Assembly (NCBI RefSeq): GCF_033558715.1 | Contig: NZ_CP114606.1 | Span: 744,001 to 808,000, forward strand | Direction of reading: 5' to 3' | Length of the DNA stretch: 64,000 bases | Source: Acinetobacter sp. YWS30-1 | GTDB taxonomy: Bacteria > Pseudomonadota > Gammaproteobacteria > Pseudomonadales > Moraxellaceae | Shown: positions 1-8,433 of the stretch, piece after piece | Layout of the letters: the number at the start of each line of letters is the position of its first letter | How positions within the stretch are numbered: the first letter of the stretch is position 1 | Translations under genes and position numbers: made by a program | The notes under the pieces: model-generated | The model's input: the letters and a program-made list of their open reading frames with translations, nothing else | Told to the model about the DNA's origin: nothing | The model's database searches: none

Positions 1-24
1 AAATTAATAATTGAGTGTTTAAAA

Positions 25-987
25 ATGAAAAATTCAATGAAAAGAATTGCTGTATTTATTGTATTGGCTGGGATGTTAGGACATGTATCAGCGGCATCTA
101 ATGAGCAAATACCGCAAGACGTTAAAGTTAAACTGGTGGAACTTGAAAAAATAAACAGACAAACACTAGAGAAATTTGACCAGTTTAAAACAGATAGTCT
201 TAAACAACAAAAAGCTTTAACAGTAAAAATTAGTGAACAAGACAAACAGCATCAACTGGAAATTAAAAAGTTAAATGAAAATATTGGCATTTTAGAAAAT
301 AGATTACAGGAAAGCATCAAAGCTCAACAACAAACTGTAGATCAGCTCAATCAGCTTGATAAAACAACAGCACAAACTACGGCAACAATTTATGACAGCA
401 TTACTGCACGCACGATAGCTGCTTTGATTGGACTTATTTTTGCTGTGGGTTTAATTGCGGCAAGTTATCTTTTACTTCGTAAGAAGCAATCACAATCGAA
501 TGAAGATCTATCATCTCAGGTGAAGTTAGCGTTGGATAATGTGCGGCAAACTGAAGAAAATATTGTGAAGTCTGATATCCAACTTGCTGACCGTTTACAT
601 GAAGTATTAACTCAGTTAAAAGAACAAGCGAAGATAGTCCCAGTAGTTCAACAAAATAATGAACCGGATCATAGTTTGCCTTTAAAACTCGCAGATGAAA
701 TTCATCGTATGCGTAAACGTCTTGCAGCACTTCCTGAAGATACAAAAGGGTTGAAGCCACTAAGCAAGTCGTTAGAGCGTTTAGAAGATGAATTATCTGA
801 GCAAGGTTATGAAATTATTGATCATACAGGTATGGAATTCAGTGAGAATTTATCAATTCAATCACGATTCATTCCAAGTGATGATCTAGAACAAGGTCAA
901 AGTATTATTTCTAAAGTTGTTACGCCTCAAGTAAATTTCAAAGGTGTAATGATTCGTATGGCAGATGTAGAAGTCAGTGTGGGTTAA
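25..987 (+). CDS. Membrane-anchored protein with GrpE-like C-terminus
   Basis: 320 aa. The N-terminus looks like a signal peptide (hydrophobic core about 7-20, VSA cleavage-like site near 23), followed by a charged coiled-coil region (about 30-125), a transmembrane helix (about 130-150, ending LLLRKK) and a long cytoplasmic tail. The last 60 residues (261-320) follow the layout of the GrpE beta domain: an opening GYEII, a middle G before the MEF segment, and a closing MIRMADVEV that resembles the GrpE ending LRPAMV(x)V. The next gene, 12 bp downstream, encodes an Hsp70, the natural partner of GrpE. I infer a membrane-tethered nucleotide exchange factor with a periplasmic coiled coil. ATG at 37 is an alternative start. 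The family is not one I recognise by name, and the operon may begin upstream of the window. Confidence 0.6.
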   Translation: MKNSMKRIAVFIVLAGMLGHVSAASNEQIPQDVKVKLVELEKINRQTLEKFDQFKTDSLKQQKALTVKISEQDKQHQLEIKKLNENIGILENRLQESIKAQQQTVDQLNQLDKTTAQTTATIYDSITARTIAALIGLIFAVGLIAASYLLLRKKQSQSNEDLSSQVKLALDNVRQTEENIVKSDIQLADRLHEVLTQLKEQAKIVPVVQQNNEPDHSLPLKLADEIHRMRKRLAALPEDTKGLKPLSKSLERLEDELSEQGYEIIDHTGMEFSENLSIQSRFIPSDDLEQGQSIISKVVTPQVNFKGVMIRMADVEVSVG

Positions 988-999
988 GGAACTATAAAA

Positions 1000-3519
1000 A
1001 TGCGTCAAAAAATTGATTACGGTATTGATCTAGGTACTACGAATTCAGCAATTGCTCGGATGGAAGATGGTGAAGCAGTAATTATAAAAAGTGATGATAA
1101 TCAAATGGACACTACCTCATCAATTGTTTCTTTTAATAAAAAGCAAACAATTTTTGTAGGGTTGAGTGCAAAAAATGCGTTAGAACGAGAAGCAGCTTCA
1201 AATTTCCGGAATAGAAAGCAAATTGAGCCTAATGGCTATCAAGAATTTAAACGTACAATGGGAACAGACCATCAGTATGCGTCTTCTAATATGCATAGAA
1301 CATATTCTTCAGAAGAGTTGTCTGCGGAAGTATTAAAAAAACTGAAAGGTTATATCCGTGATGAAGAAATTATCTCTGCTGTTATTACAGTTCCTGCAAT
1401 GTTTAGACAGAGTCAATTAGATGCAACACAGAGGGCAGCTGAATTAGCGGGTTTTAATTATTGTGAATTATTACAAGAGCCGATTGCTGCTTCAATTGCC
1501 TACGGTATGAAAGCAAACAATGCAAATGGGTATTGGTTGGTATTCGACTTCGGTGGAGGAACTTTTGATGCAGCATTAATGCATGTTGAAGAAGGGATAA
1601 TGAAAGTAGTAGATACCGAAGGTGATAACCATCTTGGTGGTAAAAATTTGGATAATGCTATTGTCGATCAGTTATTAATTCCAGAATTAGAAAAACAATG
1701 TGAATTAAATGATACTCTCGAAAATGGAAGTACTAAAAAACTACTTCAAGATGCATTAAAAAAATATGCTGAAGAAGCAAAAATCACTTTATCTTCCAAA
1801 GAAAAATGGGGACATTTCCTTGAAGACCTAGGTGAAGATGATGATGGAGAAGAAATTCAAGCGGATCTCGATATTAGTTTAGAGCAGTATGAAAAAGTAT
1901 GTGTTCCAATTTTTCAGCGTGCAATCGATATTGTTAAAAATGTATTATCGCGTAATAACTTAAGTGGCCAAGATTTAGAGTCACTGATTTTAGTTGGGGG
2001 GCCAACTTTCCAGCAAACATTACGTAGAATGTTGAAAGAGCAAATCACCGAGAAGATAGATACTAGTATTGATCCAATGACAGCGGTTGCAAAAGGAGCT
2101 GCTTTATTTGCTTCAACAAAAGACATCCCTCGTGAATTACAAAAACGCGATAGTTCAAAAGCTCAGTTAAGTTTGAAATATCCAGAAACGACTGTAGAAA
2201 CCCAGGAAAATTTAGGGATACGTATCGATCGTGAACAATCAACAGCGAATTTACCCGCTACTTTTACTTTAGAAATCATTCGCGGAGATAGTGGTTGGTC
2301 TTCTGGTAAGGTGTTAGTTGAAGGCGATGTAGAAATTATAGAATTAATGTTGAATGAAGGAAAAACCAACCAATTTAATATTAAGCTCTCTGGTCCAGAT
2401 GGTTCGAATATTCCGTGTGAGCCAAACTCAATTACCATTATTCAGGGTATGAAAATTGCCAATGCAACACTGCCATATCACGTTGGTATTGAAGTTTACG
2501 ATACGGTAGATAATAAGCAAGGTGTATATCCTTTATCCGGACTAGAAAAAAATAAGACACTGCCAGCAAAAGGTAAAGGTTCTTTCAAAACCATGAAAGA
2601 TATACGTCCAGGTCTTAAGGAAGATCAGATTCTAATTCCAATATATGAGTTAAGTCGTGGAAATGATGGATCACGGGCAATTCTAAATACTTTTTTTGGT
2701 AAATTTGCTATAACAGGCCAAGATATTTCAGCTTTCCTTCCAGCAGGTAGCGATGTTGAAGTTACTTTAAATATTGATGCATCACGTCGTGGTAAGCTGT
2801 CGGTGTATCTACCTGCATTAGATGAAAGCTTTGATGTTGTGATTGAAACCACAATTGAAAAAGATATTAAAAAAGAAGAATTACAAAAAGAGATTGTGGT
2901 AGCAAAATCTACTGCACAACGTCTTGCTAATGAAGGGAGTTCAGAAGCTGAGAAGCAGCTTGTACAGTTGGATGAGGCTGAACAAGTGTTAAATGAACGA
3001 GGTCATGAGCGTTCTAGTAAAGAGGAAGTAAAAGCTAAACTTCAAGACTCCTTAATTGAATTGGATAAGCAAGAAGCAGAAGGCGAGTGGCCAAAAGTGA
3101 AGCAAGAGCTTCAAGAGGCACTGAACGATTTAATCATGCAAAATAAACGATATGGCAATGCTCAGACAAATCGCATCGTTGAAGAGTCAGAAGAGCATGT
3201 ACGTCAAGTAATTGCTGCTAGAGATATTCAGTCTGCGAAGAAGTTAACGGACCAATTATCATCAATGGCTTTTGAGCTACAGGGGCAAGATATTAGTTTC
3301 TGGGTAGGCGCTGTATATTATTTAGATGAGTGTTTTGAGGATATTAAATGGACAAATCGCTCAGAAGCCTATCGTGGAGTACAGAATCTCAAACAACTAC
3401 TCAATATGAACCCTAATAAAGATCGACTTGAGCAAGCTGTATGGGAAGTTGTGCAATTGATGAGTCCTGAAAGTAAAGCGGCTATGCAGAATGTAAATAG
3501 TGATCTGTTGAGACGTTGA
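1000..3519 (+). CDS. Divergent Hsp70 (DnaK-like) chaperone, 839 aa
   Basis: The Hsp70 nucleotide-binding domain fills about residues 1-385: phosphate-1 motif GIDLGTTNS, phosphate-2 motif FDFGGGTFD and adenosine motif LILVGGPTF. A region resembling the substrate-binding beta domain (ILIPIYELSRG through VTLNIDASRRG) lies near 545-610, so about 150 residues separate it from the ATPase domain where DnaK has only a short linker. A long helical, charged tail (about 630-839) replaces the normal lid. At 839 aa it is about 200 aa longer than DnaK and lacks dnaJ as neighbour. It is sandwiched 12 bp after the GrpE-like gene and 7 bp before the kinase-AAA gene, so the three are probably one transcript. 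It is likely a dedicated chaperone of this locus rather than the housekeeping DnaK. Confidence 0.88.
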   Translation: MRQKIDYGIDLGTTNSAIARMEDGEAVIIKSDDNQMDTTSSIVSFNKKQTIFVGLSAKNALEREAASNFRNRKQIEPNGYQEFKRTMGTDHQYASSNMHRTYSSEELSAEVLKKLKGYIRDEEIISAVITVPAMFRQSQLDATQRAAELAGFNYCELLQEPIAASIAYGMKANNANGYWLVFDFGGGTFDAALMHVEEGIMKVVDTEGDNHLGGKNLDNAIVDQLLIPELEKQCELNDTLENGSTKKLLQDALKKYAEEAKITLSSKEKWGHFLEDLGEDDDGEEIQADLDISLEQYEKVCVPIFQRAIDIVKNVLSRNNLSGQDLESLILVGGPTFQQTLRRMLKEQITEKIDTSIDPMTAVAKGAALFASTKDIPRELQKRDSSKAQLSLKYPETTVETQENLGIRIDREQSTANLPATFTLEIIRGDSGWSSGKVLVEGDVEIIELMLNEGKTNQFNIKLSGPDGSNIPCEPNSITIIQGMKIANATLPYHVGIEVYDTVDNKQGVYPLSGLEKNKTLPAKGKGSFKTMKDIRPGLKEDQILIPIYELSRGNDGSRAILNTFFGKFAITGQDISAFLPAGSDVEVTLNIDASRRGKLSVYLPALDESFDVVIETTIEKDIKKEELQKEIVVAKSTAQRLANEGSSEAEKQLVQLDEAEQVLNERGHERSSKEEVKAKLQDSLIELDKQEAEGEWPKVKQELQEALNDLIMQNKRYGNAQTNRIVEESEEHVRQVIAARDIQSAKKLTDQLSSMAFELQGQDISFWVGAVYYLDECFEDIKWTNRSEAYRGVQNLKQLLNMNPNKDRLEQAVWEVVQLMSPESKAAMQNVNSDLLRR

Positions 3520-3526
3520 GGTTAAG

Positions 3527-5239
3527 ATGACACGAGTCGGTACATTTCCAAAAGAATCTATTATTGCTAATCGATATCAAGTACAAACATATCTTGGTGA
3601 GCATGATTGCTGTGAAGTGTACCGCGTCGTTGATATTGAAACTTGTGACCTGAAGTTACTTAAAATTATTCAAAATAAACAGCTCCCAAGTATAGATTTA
3701 GATTTATTAGAAAAAACCTTACTTAAATATTCGAAATTACGACATCAAAATTTGATAATTCAATCTGAATTGAAAAATTTTATTGATAATCAAATAACAT
3801 ATTACTATTTTCTTAATAATTATATTTCAGGTGAACCACTCGAAGATTTATTAAGACGAAAACTTAAATTAAGTATATTTGAGAGTTCAGAAATTTTATT
3901 TCCAATTTTGGACACATTAGATTATTTGCATTCACAGAAAATAATGCACAAAAATATTAATCCTAGTTATATATACTTAGATTATAGTTTAAATAAAATT
4001 AATAGTTTTTTATGTTTGGTTAAAGTTAGTGAATTTAGTTCAGAAGAAGCTAAAAAAATTTACTTGGCATACCAATCTAATAACCGTCTTTTTAAAAAGA
4101 ATTATATTGGAAACGACGTTTTTTCATGGATGATTATATTTTATAAATCTATTACAGGTGTTCAACCATGGAATTATGATATTGATTGGGAAATTGACGA
4201 TATTATTTCAATTAGGCAGCGTATAGAACTTCATAGAGCTAGCTATTCATCAACCCCTTTATCTTTTTATGAAAGCACCTATGAAAAGGTAGATAATGTT
4301 TTTAAAATAGTTTTCGATAAAAATTGCCAAAATTTATTTTTAAATTTTCAAGAATTAAAATCAGATTTAATATCTGGATTTAATTTGGATTCTAAGTATC
4401 AGTTTTTAAAGATGATAAATAAAAAAGAATCTAACGCTAATTTTCAAATCAAAAATAGTAAGATCGAGAATAAAAAAGGATTACAGAAAATTGCTGGTAT
4501 GGATGATCTAAAACAACAGTTAGATATAGATGTTATTCAACCTTTAATCCAAAAGGATAAATATCAAAAATATGGAGTGGAACCATTAACCGGTATACTA
4601 CTTTATGGGCCTCCAGGTTGTGGTAAAACATTTATTGCACAATGTCTAGCAGAGGAAATAGGTTATTCATATTTTGAAATTAAACCATCTGACTTAGCTA
4701 GTGTATATATACATGGTACACAAGAAAAGATAGCTAAGTTGTTTAGAAAAGCGGAAGAGAGTAATCCTTCGCTTATTTTTATTGATGAAATTGATGCATT
4801 ATTACCTAACCGAAGTCAGGAAAATTTGACTCACCATTACGCAAGTGAAGTGAATGAGTTTTTATCACAAATAACAAATTGCGGTGAGAAGGGTATTCTT
4901 GTGATTGGAGCCACAAATCGCCCCAAAGCTATAGATCCTGCGATGTTAAGAACAGGACGATTAGAAAAGCATATTTATATAGATTTTCCAGACTTTAATG
5001 CTCGATTGGGAATGCTAAAACAGTATTTAGAAAATAGACCTTGTTCTGATGATTTGGATTTGTTCAACTTAGCTATATTAATGGTTGGTTATACTTCTAG
5101 CGATCTCAGATATATAGTAAATGAGACTGCTAAATTAGCATTAAAGGAAGATTGTCAGATTAACGATATATTCTTTAAAACGATCATTGAGAAGTATAAA
5201 CCATCTGTAAGAAATGATGATAGGTTCAGTCAGTTTTAA
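3527..5239 (+). CDS. Degenerate Ser/Thr kinase-like domain fused to AAA+ ATPase
   Basis: 570 aa. Residues about 15-270 have the outline of a eukaryotic-type protein kinase (NRYQVQTYLGE start, LDYLHSQKIMHKNINPSYI catalytic-loop region). The key residues are changed: HRD reads HKN, no DFG is seen (SEF lies at the expected place) and the glycine loop is eroded, so this half is probably a pseudokinase. Residues about 325-565 are a Cdc48/FtsH-type AAA+ module: Walker A GPPGCGKT near 361, Walker B LIFIDEID near 417, sensor/arginine-finger region ATNRP and LRTGRLEK. It follows the Hsp70 gene by 7 bp. I infer an ATP-driven remodeller whose N-terminal domain binds a partner or substrate rather than phosphorylating it. 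The gene is very AT-rich, as expected for acquired DNA. Confidence 0.85.
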   Translation: MTRVGTFPKESIIANRYQVQTYLGEHDCCEVYRVVDIETCDLKLLKIIQNKQLPSIDLDLLEKTLLKYSKLRHQNLIIQSELKNFIDNQITYYYFLNNYISGEPLEDLLRRKLKLSIFESSEILFPILDTLDYLHSQKIMHKNINPSYIYLDYSLNKINSFLCLVKVSEFSSEEAKKIYLAYQSNNRLFKKNYIGNDVFSWMIIFYKSITGVQPWNYDIDWEIDDIISIRQRIELHRASYSSTPLSFYESTYEKVDNVFKIVFDKNCQNLFLNFQELKSDLISGFNLDSKYQFLKMINKKESNANFQIKNSKIENKKGLQKIAGMDDLKQQLDIDVIQPLIQKDKYQKYGVEPLTGILLYGPPGCGKTFIAQCLAEEIGYSYFEIKPSDLASVYIHGTQEKIAKLFRKAEESNPSLIFIDEIDALLPNRSQENLTHHYASEVNEFLSQITNCGEKGILVIGATNRPKAIDPAMLRTGRLEKHIYIDFPDFNARLGMLKQYLENRPCSDDLDLFNLAILMVGYTSSDLRYIVNETAKLALKEDCQINDIFFKTIIEKYKPSVRNDDRFSQF

Positions 5240-5240
5240 A

Positions 5241-5278
5241 AATAATAGATAGTTTGATATTACAAACTATCTATTATT
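5241..5278. terminator. Bidirectional terminator between convergent genes
   Basis: A perfect 16-bp stem (5241-5256 with 5263-5278) closes a 6-nt loop just after the kinase-AAA stop codon and before the 3' end of the convergent 115-aa gene. The stem is A/T-rich at its base, giving A and T tracts on either strand. Confidence 0.75.
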
Positions 5279-5286
5279 ACTATTAA

Positions 5287-5634
5287 TTATTTTATCAGTC
5301 TATCAATACTGTCTCTGAGTCCATCTGCGCTGCGGCCTTCTTCGAGACTGATTTTTTCACGTAGTCTTGTGAGAGCCCGTTTTGCGTCTTCATCATTTCT
5401 TAATAGTTCACGAGCTTTATATTGATTTTGGTTATTTATGGCTGCTAAAGCTAAAGCTCGGTTACTTGCATTACTACGTTCTGAAGTATTATTTTGCTTA
5501 TAGAAATCAATAAGTCTACTTTCTGATGCGCGCTCCATTTTATCCCATTGCTCAAGCTGCTTTTTTGTTACAGCATCAGTCATTGCCTTTCCTGCAGCTT
5601 TTCCTGCACTTACTAAAGAATCAAAAAAACCCAT
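5287..5634 (-). CDS. Small helical hypothetical protein
   Basis: 115 aa starting MGFFDSLVSAGKAAGKAM, a short amphipathic or weakly hydrophobic segment with small residues spaced like a glycine zipper, followed by a charged, predominantly helical body rich in E, K, R and N. No known family recognised. An ATG preceded by AAGGAG (reading the minus strand, about 5640-5645) makes the start convincing. It lies 165 bp downstream of the 475-aa glycine-zipper gene on the same strand and ends against the terminator of the Hsp70/AAA operon, so it belongs to the same accessory cluster. It could be a substrate, adaptor or immunity partner; nothing in the sequence decides between these. Confidence 0.6.
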   Translation of the reverse strand: MGFFDSLVSAGKAAGKAMTDAVTKKQLEQWDKMERASESRLIDFYKQNNTSERSNASNRALALAAINNQNQYKARELLRNDEDAKRALTRLREKISLEEGRSADGLRDSIDRLIK

Positions 5635-5799
5635 AATTACTCCTTATTTCATAGTTAATTGAATTTTATTTTTTAATAAAATTATCAACTTAATTTAACT
5701 TTAGATCCCATTTCAATCAAGTAATTTTGTTGAAAAATATATATTAAAATTTGCGGTTTTTTTACCTTAGTTCATTTACTTTGCATATGTCTAATTGTT

Positions 5800-7227
5800 T
5801 TAGTCAAACAAAAAACTTTGTAAATCATTTTCATTTTTCAATATTTTTGATTCTTCGACTCCATAAGCACGAGCTAACATAATACTGGACTCTACAATTG
5901 AAATATTTGTACTCAAGTCAAAAGCTTTACTTCTTAAATCAGCAATTTTTTCAAATTCAGTATTAATTTTATTTATGACATTTATATAAACTTCATCAAC
6001 CTTAGCTACAAAAAGTTGCATGGAAGCTTCCATCTTCTGTGCTAGCTTTTTATCTTCACCTAATAAAATTTCACATACAAACTTTCCTGCGATTGAACCA
6101 ATGACAGCGCCTAAGACTGGTATAGGGATAAATGTTTGTCCTGCTAGGGCAGCAAGACCAACACCTGCGCTATCAGCACAAACAAAAATTGAATTCATTT
6201 GAAACTCTTCGAAAGTTAATTTCCCTTGGTAAAAGTCATGTACTAATGAGCTTACCCCTTTTGATGCGGTAACAAATGCACCGGCTAAGGGGGCAGCTAA
6301 CCCCGCACAATTAGTCAAACTATAAACTGCAGCACCAGTTACACCTGCTAATGCGGATGCTTTAGCTGTATCTAATCCAACTTCTTTCCAGTCTTCTTTA
6401 GTTAGCTCGCCCTTAAATAAATTTTTTCCTTCATTTTTATATTTAAGATATAAAGAGGAACTCAAGGCAATAGCACCACCAACAGCTGCTGCAGCTCCAG
6501 CTGCTTTTAGCCCTTCTGTTAAGTTGGCTTGATGTTTATCGTGAATAATGTCTTTCAGTTTTTCATTTTGTTGTTCTAGGTCAACACTGTGCTTATTTAA
6601 TGTTTCATGCACTTGTCCTTGTTGAACTTCAGCATAATCAGATACCCCAGGACGAACCACCTCATTAAATGGCTGTCCAGACTTGGTTTGGATTTCTTCA
6701 ATTTTTGCTTGAACAGAATTGATAGTCTTTTGACTTAAACCTTCAATAGATTCACCGCGATGAATTTTAGAAATCAATTCATAATGATCTTTTGGAATAT
6801 GATAATAAGATCCGTCACGACCAAAGTTTTCATACTTGTCCATGTGTTTGAGCACATGATCAAGGTTGTTACGCAAACCATTAATAAATTTTGATTGAAC
6901 CTGAATCCCATCAATCAAATAATCTTCGGGCGCAGTGCGTCCCACTCCTTCAAAGGTAGCTCTGACTGTATCACCTGCAAGAGCATCTCTTGCATTACGA
7001 ATACCTACTTCGACTTGTTCTGCAATTTCTCCATGTTTAGTAAGATCGCTACCTAAAATATTTTCAGGTGTTCCAATAAACTCTCGAACTTGATCAACAT
7101 GCTTCATTGAATTAATAAAGCATTGATCCTGCAAATTAAGTTGAGTAATTTCGTCGTGCAGTCGAGCAACATTAATGCCATCGACTATGGCACTAGAAAT
7201 CTGGTCTTGTACTGAAGTTGTTTGCAT
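5800..7227 (-). CDS. Glycine-zipper membrane protein with possible PD-(D/E)xK-like region
   Basis: 475 aa. Residues about 50-160 hold a conserved-looking block: GSDLTKHGEIAEQ, then EDYLIDGIQVQSKFING. The D-x3-QxK arrangement plus an upstream helix glutamate resembles the QxK variant of PD-(D/E)xK nucleases, but I cannot prove this by eye. The second half (about 235-390) contains several A/G-rich hydrophobic segments with glycine-zipper spacing (AAGAAAAVGGAIALSSS, ALAGVTGAAVYSL, IPIPVLGAVIGSIAGKF), typical of membrane-inserting or pore-like proteins. The C-terminus is helical. It is 26 bp downstream of another glycine-zipper gene, probably co-transcribed, and converges on the Hsp70/AAA operon. 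Candidate effector of the cluster. Confidence 0.6.
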   Translation of the reverse strand: MQTTSVQDQISSAIVDGINVARLHDEITQLNLQDQCFINSMKHVDQVREFIGTPENILGSDLTKHGEIAEQVEVGIRNARDALAGDTVRATFEGVGRTAPEDYLIDGIQVQSKFINGLRNNLDHVLKHMDKYENFGRDGSYYHIPKDHYELISKIHRGESIEGLSQKTINSVQAKIEEIQTKSGQPFNEVVRPGVSDYAEVQQGQVHETLNKHSVDLEQQNEKLKDIIHDKHQANLTEGLKAAGAAAAVGGAIALSSSLYLKYKNEGKNLFKGELTKEDWKEVGLDTAKASALAGVTGAAVYSLTNCAGLAAPLAGAFVTASKGVSSLVHDFYQGKLTFEEFQMNSIFVCADSAGVGLAALAGQTFIPIPVLGAVIGSIAGKFVCEILLGEDKKLAQKMEASMQLFVAKVDEVYINVINKINTEFEKIADLRSKAFDLSTNISIVESSIMLARAYGVEESKILKNENDLQSFLFD

Positions 7228-7253
7228 TAATATTGCCTGATGATTTAATTAAA

Positions 7254-8108
7254 TTAGAGCTCAACTTTCTTTTTCATAAGTAGACATAAGCTCTCTACAT
7301 GATTTTTCAATGAAATCATAAGTGCTTTTTGGCCGCCATCTAGTTGATTATAATCAAGTGTGGTGAGTGTTGAATCTAGCGTTCTTAATTGAGATTGCAT
7401 CCCCACAATATGCTTCTGTGTCTCTTCCGTAAGTTTTTCCACTTCTAAGGACGCGGCTTTAAATTGTCTATTTAGAACTTCGATTTCCTTTCTTTTTTCA
7501 TCAGCTTCTTTAGCAATTTTCTCATTTCTACTGCGTGCAAAAAGTGCACTTCCGACTAATGCTGTACCACCAATTGCCCAGCCTACTGGTCCTGCAAGTG
7601 CCAATAAAGCATTACCTGCAGCCATACCACCACCACCTGCAGCAAGAGCTCCTCCACCTAACCAAGCTAATGCAGCATTAGTAGCTGCAGCACCACCTAA
7701 TGCAGAAATGGCCGTGCCCGTAGATGCTGTGCCAAAAGTAGTTGCAATGGCCATAGCTGCAGTAGGTGCAAATGCAGCAACTCCAGCGCCAGCAGCAACT
7801 CCAGCTCCCGCAGTGCTACCAGCTTGTAGGTCGACCAAGCGAGCATTTTCTCGAATCTTCTCTAAGATGTCGCTAAAGACTTTAAATTCAGCTTTGTATT
7901 CAGTAAATGTTTTATCAAATTCTTTAGGCTTATTCGCAATTGCACTAAATAGAGCCTCAATTTTTGAAATAATTTTGTGGGCATCATTTTTTCTGAGATT
8001 CATTAACTTTTCAGACTTTGAACCTACTTCTTGCCCTAGGTCTTCATAAATCTTTTTAGCATTTTCAAATTTATCGATAGCATTTTTTTTTAAATCACCG
8101 TTTAACAT
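7254..8108 (-). CDS. Glycine-zipper hypothetical protein
   Basis: 284 aa in three parts: an N-terminal coiled coil (about 1-90), a long Ala/Gly-rich hydrophobic centre (about 95-195) including NAALAWLGGGALAAGGGG and GPVGWAIGGTALVGSALFA, and a C-terminal coiled coil (about 195-284). The LAWLGGG(x)LAAGGGGMA motif recurs in many uncharacterised bacterial proteins of defence-like neighbourhoods; I know no assigned biochemical function. The architecture suits reversible membrane insertion with helical flanks controlling it. First gene of the minus-strand operon, 26 bp before the 475-aa gene; its promoter lies in 8109-8433, shared divergently with the 621-aa gene. Confidence 0.65.
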   Translation of the reverse strand: MLNGDLKKNAIDKFENAKKIYEDLGQEVGSKSEKLMNLRKNDAHKIISKIEALFSAIANKPKEFDKTFTEYKAEFKVFSDILEKIRENARLVDLQAGSTAGAGVAAGAGVAAFAPTAAMAIATTFGTASTGTAISALGGAAATNAALAWLGGGALAAGGGGMAAGNALLALAGPVGWAIGGTALVGSALFARSRNEKIAKEADEKRKEIEVLNRQFKAASLEVEKLTEETQKHIVGMQSQLRTLDSTLTTLDYNQLDGGQKALMISLKNHVESLCLLMKKKVEL

Positions 8109-8433
8109 TTTGTACCCTTACATATTTATGTGATTTTTGTGAAGTCTGTTTTATATATATTATTATTTTTTATCAGAATTGTAATTCAATATTTTTTTAA
8201 TATTCACATTTTGGCTTGTTGACAAAAAGTTTTAGTTTGCCTATGCTTCAAATGAGCAATCATGCTTAGGTTGAGTTTTAGCCTGCGGTTAAGAGTTCAT
8301 ACTCTCTTAAACAAAAAAACCTCATCTTATATTCTTAAATAAGACCAAATCCGTTATTTCGTAAGTATGTCTCTAAATCAAAAGATTTAGTTGAAGGCTT
8401 TTTATTTCCTGTCGAAATATAACGGATGTTAAT
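8109..8433. promoter_or_regulatory. Divergent promoter region with structured leader
   Basis: 325 bp without a gene between two divergent genes. On the plus strand the last 85 bases can fold: CTAAATC (8373-8379) pairs with GATTTAG (8384-8390) around a 4-nt AAAA loop, and CCGTTATTTCG (8351-8361) can pair with CGAAATATAACGG (8413-8425) with a 2-nt bulge. The outer 3' arm contains the only purine-rich stretch (ACGGA, about 8422-8426) at ribosome-binding distance from the ATG at 8434. The fold would mask it; that part is inference. Confidence 0.45.
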
